From positions 1 through 8,105 of the forward strand of contig JAUVUV010000080.1 in NCBI GenBank assembly GCA_030604975.1: a DNA stretch of 8,105 nt, in the 5' to 3' direction. The notes below the pieces were generated by a model. The model searched no databases. It was not told the DNA's origin and saw only the letters and a program-made list of their open reading frames with translations. Below are positions 1-6,077 of this stretch, piece after piece. Source of the stretch: Candidatus Glassiibacteriota bacterium. GTDB lineage: Bacteria > Gemmatimonadota > Glassbacteria > GWA2-58-10. The translations under genes and the position numbers were made by a program. Numbering within the stretch: the stretch's first letter is position 1; each line of letters begins with the position of its first letter.

Positions 1-2
1 GT

Positions 3-62
3 GCGCCCATTGGCTACTTCAACTGCCGGGCGGACACATGGGTCCGCCTCTACAGGATTTGA
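3..62 (+). CDS. 3' end of an unidentified gene (partial)
   Basis: Reading frame 3 is open from the window edge and ends at TGA (60-62). It gives a C-terminal tail ending in ...NCRADTWVRLYRI. Sixteen of the 19 sense codons end in G or C, far more than in the other two plus-strand frames over the same bases, and this is the main reason to treat it as coding. The tail is rich in aromatic and arginine residues, and I do not recognise a family. The gene would run convergently into the heparinase-like gene, with about 100 bp between the two stops. Function cannot be inferred from 19 residues, and chance openness over so short a stretch remains possible. Confidence 0.4.
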   Translation, partial: APIGYFNCRADTWVRLYRI

Positions 63-164
63 TTAATTTATGAATAATCCGGGTTAATTATCGTTTTCCC
101 CGCCTTTCATTGCCTTTCCGACCATAACAATGCACTGTCCAAGCGCAAATGGCTCGAACAGGCT

Positions 165-2357
165 CTACTGGTTCTCTCTCAGCACGAGGTTTCCGGCCTC
201 TGAAGTTACGTACTCACCTTCAGGGTCGGGAACCAGCAGCATTTGCCCTCGTTCCCTCTCATCCTCATCCAGGCGGTACTTACTCCCTCCCGGAAGTCCG
301 GTAACCAGCAGCAGCCCTTTTTTGGGAACCTGCTCAGGGATAGTTACGCTGTCGCTTTTGGCGAAAACCACGCTGCGGGCTGGTTCTCCTTTCGGCCCGG
401 TGGGTATGATAAAGTATGGCCCGTCGGGTACAATCAGGGTCGTGGCATCGGCGTTGCGAACACACTCGACCCGGTGCAGCCAGCCGGTATCCTTTCCCGG
501 AGCAGGCGCGTGAAGCATGGCCGCGATCTCGACGCGTGAGGGCATCCGGCCGATAATCGTCACGCTCAGGGCGCGGTTCAGGGGCTTGCCGTCGGGCCGG
601 TCAAGGGACTGGCGCTCGAAGTAATACCGATAGGATGGGAACACCTTGCCGATCAGCCAGGGGCCGCCCTCGCTTTCATTCACCGGCACCGCAGCAAGCG
701 AGTTGTCCCTGAAAGTCCACTCAGCTAAAGCCGGGTCGGTGTGAAGGAGCCACTCGTACCTTCGAAGGTAATTGTCCCCACCGCCGTGAAGGCGGTCGAG
801 CAGGAGAATGGTGCGGGGCTTGAGAAAAACAAGAGTGCGGGTAAACCCGGCCAGGGTTACGTCTTTTGGATATGCCCGGGCCAGGTCCATGGCTGCCATG
901 GCCCAGGAGCCGCCTGATTCGAATGCGGTCACCCTGCCGGTGAAATCAGCGTCGAACATCTGCCCGTGCCCGTTGACCATCACCGTGCTGTGAAACCGTC
1001 CGTCCCGCCCACCGAAGGCAGGGGGAGTGATAGGAAACCAGCCATCGGCCCAGAGGTAGATTGCTCCGGCATTCTGATGTGTGTGGGCCAGCCCGCCGGG
1101 CAGTTGCCTGTAACCGGCTTTCCAGGCTTTCGTGCCTGCTCTTCCCAGCAGGTGTCCGCCGCTAACAGCCAGAACCGGATCCTCAGCTCCCCACCCGGCC
1201 CGGAATATGGCGGTCTCCCAGTTCGGATAGAACACGTCCACTGGCAGATCATCCGGCCCAACGGGTTTAACTGAGGGATCGTACCAGAGGAACTGCCAGG
1301 CCAGGCCGTGGCGCTCCCTGTCAGTGACCGCTACTGCAGTGCCGTATGAGTAGGGGTTTTCCAAAGAGTTCTCCGGCGGCGCGGTCGAGTCGATCTCCGC
1401 CTCCAGAAGTGCCAGCCACTGGGCGTGCCCATCGCGGTAGCGCGCGGCAAGTCGCATCAGAAGGTGTGCGCTCACCGATCCGAGAACCCCGTAGCGTCCG
1501 GAGGCGAAGCTGTCCCCGATGTACATGAACCTGTCATCCGGCAGCCAGTGAACCAGCCGCGCGCGGGCAGTGTTGCGCATCCAGGGGGTTTCATAGAAAT
1601 CCGCCCCGCCGGCGCGTTTCAGTGCATCGAAAAACATCAGCGACGGCGCCATCCCGTAAACCCAGTCGGCCACGCCCTCAGGCCAGTAACCCTGATCCCC
1701 GAGCAGATCCATGGCCTTGCCGAGTTCATCAGCAGCATACTGCACTATCGAATCTGCGCCCGCGTACTCGCCTTTCAGGCAAATAGCGGCCACTCCCATG
1801 AAAGCCACGGGAATCCAGAAATCGTGATGGGTGTAGATACCGCCCCACCAGGTGTGGGAGGCGCCGTAGCGGGTTTCCTCGAGCACAGCGATAAGCTTTT
1901 CTTTCAGCCTGCTCCTGAATTCGGGTGAAAGATCGTTGTAAAAAAGGTCGTAGCCGTGGGCCAGTGAGGCTGAAAACGTGCCCATGTGGAATTCTCCCTG
2001 GCCGTCGCTGGGCGTATTGATCAGAGCCTCGATCCAGCGTTTGCCGGCATCCAGATATTTCCGCTCACTGGTGATCTGAAAGAGCAGCCCATAGTTGGTA
2101 ATTACCGAAAAACATGACTCGTGGTGCCTTTCCTGACTGCCGATGTCAGCTGGGGGGGCCTCCTGAAGGTGGATCTCTCCCCAGTGCTGGAGGCGGGAGA
2201 ACTGAAACGCCTTTGCCCCTCTGGCCTGGCGGCGCAAGCGTGAAAGATCACTTTTGGAAAAGTAAAGACCCGGGTGCTCGGCGGCCCAGGCTACAGAGGC
2301 TGCGAGCAAAACAAACAAGAGGGTGATTCGAGATGCTCTGCAGGTTGCGGTCAGCAT
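165..2357 (-). CDS. Secreted heparinase II/III-like polysaccharide lyase
   Basis: The protein has 730 residues when started at the ATG at 2357. A longer reading from 2396 adds 13 residues, but a GGGAGG Shine-Dalgarno sits 5 nt before 2357 and an ideal signal peptide begins there (hydrophobic core about 11-23, AWA cleavage near 25). Residues about 30-370 are helix-rich and fit an alpha/alpha toroid. They include THHDF (176-180), WPEG (225-228), a nearby Tyr234 and YIGDS (279-283). From about 390 a beta-sandwich begins, with HTHQNAG (425-431), WADG (436-439) and FHSTVMVNGHGQ (455-466), the pattern of the heparinase II/III C-terminal domain. Family members cleave uronic-acid polysaccharides by beta-elimination in the periplasm or outside the cell, and that is the inferred role. 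The usual H-x-H-x-D...DP pattern reads H-x-H-x-N...TP here, so metal binding may differ. It is the second gene of a minus-strand unit, 76 bp after the DUF2264 gene. Substrate unknown. Confidence 0.85.
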   Translation of the reverse strand: MLTATCRASRITLLFVLLAASVAWAAEHPGLYFSKSDLSRLRRQARGAKAFQFSRLQHWGEIHLQEAPPADIGSQERHHESCFSVITNYGLLFQITSERKYLDAGKRWIEALINTPSDGQGEFHMGTFSASLAHGYDLFYNDLSPEFRSRLKEKLIAVLEETRYGASHTWWGGIYTHHDFWIPVAFMGVAAICLKGEYAGADSIVQYAADELGKAMDLLGDQGYWPEGVADWVYGMAPSLMFFDALKRAGGADFYETPWMRNTARARLVHWLPDDRFMYIGDSFASGRYGVLGSVSAHLLMRLAARYRDGHAQWLALLEAEIDSTAPPENSLENPYSYGTAVAVTDRERHGLAWQFLWYDPSVKPVGPDDLPVDVFYPNWETAIFRAGWGAEDPVLAVSGGHLLGRAGTKAWKAGYRQLPGGLAHTHQNAGAIYLWADGWFPITPPAFGGRDGRFHSTVMVNGHGQMFDADFTGRVTAFESGGSWAMAAMDLARAYPKDVTLAGFTRTLVFLKPRTILLLDRLHGGGDNYLRRYEWLLHTDPALAEWTFRDNSLAAVPVNESEGGPWLIGKVFPSYRYYFERQSLDRPDGKPLNRALSVTIIGRMPSRVEIAAMLHAPAPGKDTGWLHRVECVRNADATTLIVPDGPYFIIPTGPKGEPARSVVFAKSDSVTIPEQVPKKGLLLVTGLPGGSKYRLDEDERERGQMLLVPDPEGEYVTSEAGNLVLRENQ

Positions 2358-2362
2358 GGTAG

Positions 2363-2368
2363 CCTCCC
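2363..2368 (-). promoter_or_regulatory. Shine-Dalgarno that sets the heparinase-like start
   Basis: On the minus strand this reads GGGAGG, 5 nt before the ATG at 2357. It lies inside the longer open frame that begins at 2396, so it favours the internal ATG. The signal peptide starting at that ATG agrees. Confidence 0.75.
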
Positions 2369-2433
2369 ATTTTCCGGTGAATAGAAATCCCGCCAAAACT
2401 TGAAATGTCTTATCCGTGCTTTATTCGAACAGG

Positions 2434-4491
2434 CTAGTACGGAATTTCAATCTGGTAAGTGACGCCTTCCAGAGTAACACGAAGCAGGCCCGGGCCTCTC
2501 TGAAGGCCGATTTGCGGCACTGCCGGAACCCGGTCGCGAGTGCCTGCAACATAGGCCACGACAACCGAGTTCGGAGGCACCGCAGAGCCACTGACCCAGT
2601 ACGGGAAAGCTCCCTTGCCGCCGAATAGATGGGCGTGGCTCCAGCCCTCGCGCGGCTCCAGCTGCTCTACTTTCAGCTCTCCGGCCGGCGCCTGGAGCAT
2701 CCTGATCGCCGAATGGTACCTGTCCACATGAATGGATAAAAGGTCAGTGTCATGCGTGTACCTGGCCGCTTGCTCACCGTGAGGTACGCTGATACCGTAG
2801 CCGCCGAGCCACAGGTACAGCGGCCGGGCGCTGTTGTGCCAGAAAATATGCACCTCGCCGTTCTCACCGATCAGGGTATGGGTAATAACCTGGCCGAAAT
2901 CCTCAAGTTCTCTCTCAGGCGTTTTAAGGAAAAAGTCGTAGGTGCTGGTACAGTGAAAGGGATCGACTTTTATGGGCCGGGGATTTGTGCGGTAGAACCA
3001 GCTTTTGCCGTCGTGGGAGACACCTGTGCGGCCAGCACCCAGATCCGGGCCGCGATCACCGGGAGCGCACCAGCCGAGGAAGCTTGAATATGAATGCTGG
3101 AAATACTTGATTCCTCTCTGCCACTGTCCGACATGCCCCACCGGCTCACCCATGATATAGGCCTTTGCCTCACCGTCAACAGGGCTCACCCGGAGTACCA
3201 TCTCGGCTCCAGGCAGAGCGAGCCTTCCCCCTGCTCCATCAGCCGGCATGGGCTTTTCTACCTCACGCCAGAACGGGTTGTCCTCCGGGATGGCGAGACA
3301 GATCATCCCCTGCGCGGCCCAGTAGGGAGCGCCCCTGTCTATATAGCTTTCCGCCACCAACGAGTTGGGACCGTGGAATCCCGGTTCGAGAAGGCCGTTT
3401 TCGCTCAGGCAGCCGTTTTCCCAGAAATATTTCAGGCATCCTGAGGCGATCCTTCTGGCCTGGCCGGCGGGGAGGGTATTCGTGCCGTTGAGCACAGCCC
3501 AGCCAATAGCCGAGAGGCTGGCGAAGCGGTAGGCGAGAGACCGCCCCCAGGGAATCGGCCCTCCGTCCTGTCCGAACAGGTAGGGGAAAGTCTCCAGGAA
3601 CCTGGCGGTAGTTTCTTTCACCCTTTCCCCGTAGAGATCGTTCCATTTTTTATCGAAATAACAGAGGGCATTGTTGTAAAGCTGAAAGCCCCAGAGATTG
3701 TAGTAGTCGAACGTGTAGTTGCCCCCGTCGATAAACCAGCCGTCGCCGCGGTACCAGCTAAGCAGCCGGTCGAAAATCATACTCAGGTATTCGCGGTTGG
3801 ACTCCACCCCGTTTGCATCCAGGACCGGCACTGCCATCAGGTGGAAATACCAGTGGTTGCAGTCATAGGCGATCGTATGGGCCAGCACCCTGAAAAATTC
3901 CAGCAGGTTCTTTTTCTGCGGCTCAGTCAACGGTTCCCAGAAAAATTTGGGGCTGAGCAGCACCGCCAGGGCGATGTTAGTGCCGAAAGCCTCATAAATC
4001 TCTCTTTCGCCCCAGTAGACCGGGTCGTTAGGGTCGGTTCCTCTGATTATACCCTTGAGATAGGGAGCGGTGATCGAGCCCTTGTAGCCGGGGACCCTGT
4101 CACGGCCTGTTGCCGCAGTGTAGCTGGCCACCAGCATCAGGCTGCGCTCGAAAGCCTCTTTCTTGCCCCCGATGAATTCTCGCTGAAGTTGGAAATGGCC
4201 TGTTTCCCCGGGCACGCCTTTAAGCTCAGGCAGTCCGGTTTCGGGGTCAAAATACGGAAGGACTCCGGCGATCAGCTTCTCGCAGATCTCTAACCAATGT
4301 TCCCTTGTGTAACCTGTGTATGGGCTTAGATCATGGTTTTCCGGGGTTTTCAACACCGCCTCAGGCCTCATTTTGCTCACCCGGCTGCCGGCCATGCTTG
4401 CAGCCGGAGAAAGAGCCAGTAACGCCACGCAAAGCAGACCTGCCGTGAACACGGCTTTCAATAGTAAAATCAGACCTGACCTGGTTCTCAC
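2434..4491 (-). CDS. Secreted DUF2264 family protein (putative glycosidase)
   Basis: The protein has 685 residues and starts at a GTG, 8 nt after a strong AAAGGAGG. Residues 1-34 form a signal peptide: basic start, long hydrophobic stretch 7-28, cleavage near SMA-GS. Residues about 60-405 match the DUF2264 alpha/alpha-toroid. Landmarks are YWGEREIYEAFG (159-170), CNHWYFHLMAVPVL (211-224), DGWFIDGGNYTFDYYNLWG (250-268) and IPWGRSLAYRFASLSAIGW (313-331). Residues about 425-685 are beta-rich and form the C-terminal sandwich usual in this family. DUF2264 proteins share the six-hairpin glycosidase fold, and some have been linked to beta-glucuronidase activity (from memory, CAZy GH154). Removal of terminal uronic acid from lyase products is therefore a reasonable inference. 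It is the first gene of the minus-strand unit and lies next to a putative polysaccharide lyase, which supports joint action. The family call is firm; the activity is not shown by the sequence. Confidence 0.85.
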   Translation of the reverse strand: MRTRSGLILLLKAVFTAGLLCVALLALSPAASMAGSRVSKMRPEAVLKTPENHDLSPYTGYTREHWLEICEKLIAGVLPYFDPETGLPELKGVPGETGHFQLQREFIGGKKEAFERSLMLVASYTAATGRDRVPGYKGSITAPYLKGIIRGTDPNDPVYWGEREIYEAFGTNIALAVLLSPKFFWEPLTEPQKKNLLEFFRVLAHTIAYDCNHWYFHLMAVPVLDANGVESNREYLSMIFDRLLSWYRGDGWFIDGGNYTFDYYNLWGFQLYNNALCYFDKKWNDLYGERVKETTARFLETFPYLFGQDGGPIPWGRSLAYRFASLSAIGWAVLNGTNTLPAGQARRIASGCLKYFWENGCLSENGLLEPGFHGPNSLVAESYIDRGAPYWAAQGMICLAIPEDNPFWREVEKPMPADGAGGRLALPGAEMVLRVSPVDGEAKAYIMGEPVGHVGQWQRGIKYFQHSYSSFLGWCAPGDRGPDLGAGRTGVSHDGKSWFYRTNPRPIKVDPFHCTSTYDFFLKTPERELEDFGQVITHTLIGENGEVHIFWHNSARPLYLWLGGYGISVPHGEQAARYTHDTDLLSIHVDRYHSAIRMLQAPAGELKVEQLEPREGWSHAHLFGGKGAFPYWVSGSAVPPNSVVVAYVAGTRDRVPAVPQIGLQRGPGLLRVTLEGVTYQIEIPY

Positions 4492-4499
4492 TGGTGCAA

Positions 4500-4507
4500 C
4501 CTCCTTT
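4500..4507 (-). promoter_or_regulatory. Strong Shine-Dalgarno for the GTG start of the DUF2264 gene
   Basis: The minus strand reads AAAGGAGG, 8 nt before GTG (4491-4489). This near-complete anti-16S match decides in favour of the GTG initiator and suggests efficient translation of the first gene in the unit. Confidence 0.8.
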
Positions 4508-4512
4508 CCGGC

Positions 4513-4522
4513 ATGGTACCAT
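4513..4522. repeat. 10-bp perfect palindrome ATGGTACCAT
   Basis: A perfect 10-bp palindrome lies about 21 bp upstream of the DUF2264 GTG, between the proposed minus-strand promoter and the ribosome binding site. Its position in the leader would suit an operator half-pair or a short RNA structure. It is a single copy in the divergent region, and a palindrome of this length can occur by chance. Confidence 0.25.
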
Positions 4523-4591
4523 AGTTTGCTATTTTTCCGAAGAGCTGCTGATAAGTATCCCTTTTTAATCAGAATCTGCCGTTAATTTCAA

Positions 4592-4620
4592 AGTTTAACT
4601 ACCTCATGAAAGCCTTACAA
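4592..4620 (-). promoter_or_regulatory. Candidate sigma-70-type promoter of the DUF2264/heparinase unit
   Basis: Read on the minus strand, a -35-like TTGTAA (4620-4615, 4 of 6 consensus bases) is followed by a 17-nt spacer and a -10-like TAAACT (4597-4592, 4 of 6). Transcription would begin near 4585 and give a leader of about 95 nt. The surrounding DNA is AT-rich, so weak matches are expected by chance; the exact spacing and position are what support it. Confidence 0.35.
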
Positions 4621-4647
4621 GAATTTTCTCTTCAATTGAGATTTAAA

Positions 4648-4676
4648 TTGTCAGATCGGATAAATCAACTTATATC
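4648..4676 (+). promoter_or_regulatory. Candidate sigma-70-type promoter of the FG-GAP/ADP-ribosylglycohydrolase-like unit
   Basis: TTGTCA (4648-4653, 5 of 6 consensus bases), a 17-nt spacer and TATATC (4671-4676, 4 of 6). Transcription would start near 4683, leaving about 100 nt of leader before the ATG at 4783. The -35 overlaps a small inverted repeat, CAATT-N8-AATTG (4633-4650). A second possible -10, TATACT at 4760-4765, has a poor -35. This promoter and the minus-strand candidate diverge with their -35 boxes about 27 bp apart, so one regulator could act on both. Confidence 0.4.
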
Positions 4677-4782
4677 TCTGTCAGCCATTTTTTCATTCAG
4701 CTTGTCTGGATAGATTTGAAGATTTAGTTAGAGTGCTTTCATAATTAGTTTTTTGGATTTATACTCCCGGGTTGGCTGTAAG

Positions 4783-6027
4783 ATGGATCGACACAGATAT
4801 ATAAACTTATATATTGGATTTGCTGTTACAGCGAGCCTTTCCTGCACTGTTTCGGCAGGCGGCGAGCAGATTTCTTTCGAGAAATTTTACATCGAGCAGG
4901 ATTATGGCGGCAATGGGAAACCGGGATGGGTGAGAGCGGGTGACATGGACAATGATGGCGACCTGGATATCGTGGCCGGGGGCGGTCGGGCGCTTTTTGT
5001 CTATGAAAATAACGGCAATGCGCGGGGTTGGAAGCGCCACGGAAGTTTGGACAGCAGCGGGGAAATCGGCAGCAACGGGGCTGAACTTTACGATGTGGAT
5101 GGTGACGGCGATCTCGACGTGGTTTCGGCCAAGTTCCGCAGCGACCTTGGCTGGTGGGAAAACCCCGGCGGAAGGCTGCGCTCTTTGCCCTGGATATTCC
5201 ATGCTCTTGACAGCCAGATAAAAGATTACTTTGCCCATGATATCTTTCTCACCGACCTGGACGGGGACGGAGCGGCAGAGGAATTTATCTTCTGCCTGAC
5301 CAAAAAAGGCTACTGGGATGCGCCTGTTAGCCTGGTCTGGTACAGGCCCGGCCCTGACTCCGGCCAGCCCTGGCCCAGGCACGTAATAGCGCTGGACAAA
5401 CCCTGTCCGCAGAACAACCACGCCGGCCTGGATGTTGCCGATCTCGACCTGGACGGACGGCCGGATGTGATCTTCTCCAATGGATGGTTTCAGGCGCCTG
5501 AGGACATTTTAAAAGGCTGCTGGAAATGGCACGCGGTTACCAATATTTACGGCATATCCAATTCCCTGGCCCGCGATGTAGATGGTGACGGATGCCTGGA
5601 CCTGGTGATGTCCGCCGGACACCACGGCAAAGGTGTATACTGGTTCTCCCATTCCGGCGATCCAAAGGCCGCGAAGTGGAAACAGCATACTGTGGACAGC
5701 ACGATCAATCACCCGGAAGGCTTGCAGGTGCTCGATCTCGACAATGATCACGACCTGGACGTGATCGCAGCCGAGTTGTTTTTTGGTGAATCTCCCGGAG
5801 AGCCCGGCTGGAACCAGGAGGCACATAACATTTATCTCTACAGAAACCTGGGTGGGAATCCTCCGGCCTGGGAAAAAATAAATGCTGCTCCTGATTCATA
5901 CCCAAGCCACCAGCTGCAGGTAGCGGATGTCAACCGGGACGGGAAAATGGATATCCTGGGAAGTGGCTGCGGATTCAAGATCCTGGGCTACTATGAGAAC
6001 CGCTCCGGGCAAAAATTTGCTAAATAG
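4783..6027 (+). CDS. Secreted FG-GAP/VCBS-repeat beta-propeller protein
   Basis: The protein has 414 residues from ATG 4783. A TTG at 4753 would add 10 residues but has no ribosome binding site and would displace the signal peptide, so ATG is preferred, although its own Shine-Dalgarno is poor. The signal peptide covers about 1-25 (VSA-GG cleavage). Seven calcium-loop motifs of the D-x-D-x-D-G type follow: DMDNDGDLD (54), DVDGDGDLD (104), DLDGDGAAE (158), DLDLDGRPD (220), DVDGDGCLD (265), DLDNDHDLD (318) and DVNRDGKMD (382). They are 45-64 residues apart, as in a seven-bladed integrin-alpha-like propeller. Almost the whole mature chain is propeller, and no catalytic or anchoring domain is seen. 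FG-GAP/VCBS propellers bind calcium and mediate protein or carbohydrate contacts, so a glycan-binding or scaffolding role is inferred. The next gene follows after 50 bp on the same strand, suggesting co-transcription. Confidence 0.85.
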   Translation: MDRHRYINLYIGFAVTASLSCTVSAGGEQISFEKFYIEQDYGGNGKPGWVRAGDMDNDGDLDIVAGGGRALFVYENNGNARGWKRHGSLDSSGEIGSNGAELYDVDGDGDLDVVSAKFRSDLGWWENPGGRLRSLPWIFHALDSQIKDYFAHDIFLTDLDGDGAAEEFIFCLTKKGYWDAPVSLVWYRPGPDSGQPWPRHVIALDKPCPQNNHAGLDVADLDLDGRPDVIFSNGWFQAPEDILKGCWKWHAVTNIYGISNSLARDVDGDGCLDLVMSAGHHGKGVYWFSHSGDPKAAKWKQHTVDSTINHPEGLQVLDLDNDHDLDVIAAELFFGESPGEPGWNQEAHNIYLYRNLGGNPPAWEKINAAPDSYPSHQLQVADVNRDGKMDILGSGCGFKILGYYENRSGQKFAK

Positions 6028-6030
6028 CAA

Positions 6031-6059
6031 TCTTGTATATAAAATCTTTAGTATACAGA
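6031..6059 (+). other. AT-rich imperfect hairpin between the two plus-strand genes
   Basis: The 50-bp gap contains nested complementary arms. TCT (6031-6033) pairs with AGA (6057-6059), GTATA (6035-6039) with TATAC (6052-6056), and TAAA (6040-6043) with TTTA (6047-6050). There are two single-base bulges (T6034, G6051) and a 3-nt loop. Twelve pairs could form. There is no GC-rich stem or trailing T-run, so it is not a typical terminator. An mRNA processing or stability element between the genes is possible, as is chance in AT-rich sequence. Confidence 0.3.
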
Positions 6060-6077
6060 ATTAAGCGGAGCTAAAAA

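Noticed and set aside
29..48. 7-bp GC-rich hairpin (GGCGGAC, 6-nt loop, GTCCGCC) that could be a terminator
   Set aside because: It lies upstream of the proposed stop at 60-62, inside the partial reading frame, and no T-run follows it on either strand.
1425..1928. 167-codon open frame antisense to the heparinase-like gene
   Set aside because: It lies wholly inside a well-supported gene, has no recognisable domain, and is Pro/Arg/Ala-rich as expected of a shadow of GC-rich coding sequence.
4606..4713. A 35-codon plus-strand open frame in the divergent region (begins MKALQEFSLQL)
   Set aside because: It has no ribosome binding site, overlaps the proposed plus promoter and minus -35 box, and is short enough to occur by chance.
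4753..4782. TTG start 30 nt upstream for the FG-GAP protein
   Set aside because: It has no Shine-Dalgarno and would place ten extra residues before a good signal peptide.
4807..5421. 204-codon minus-strand open frame opposite the FG-GAP gene
   Set aside because: It is antisense to the repeated calcium-loop codons, which readily leave the complementary frame open. No ribosome binding site or family pattern is seen.
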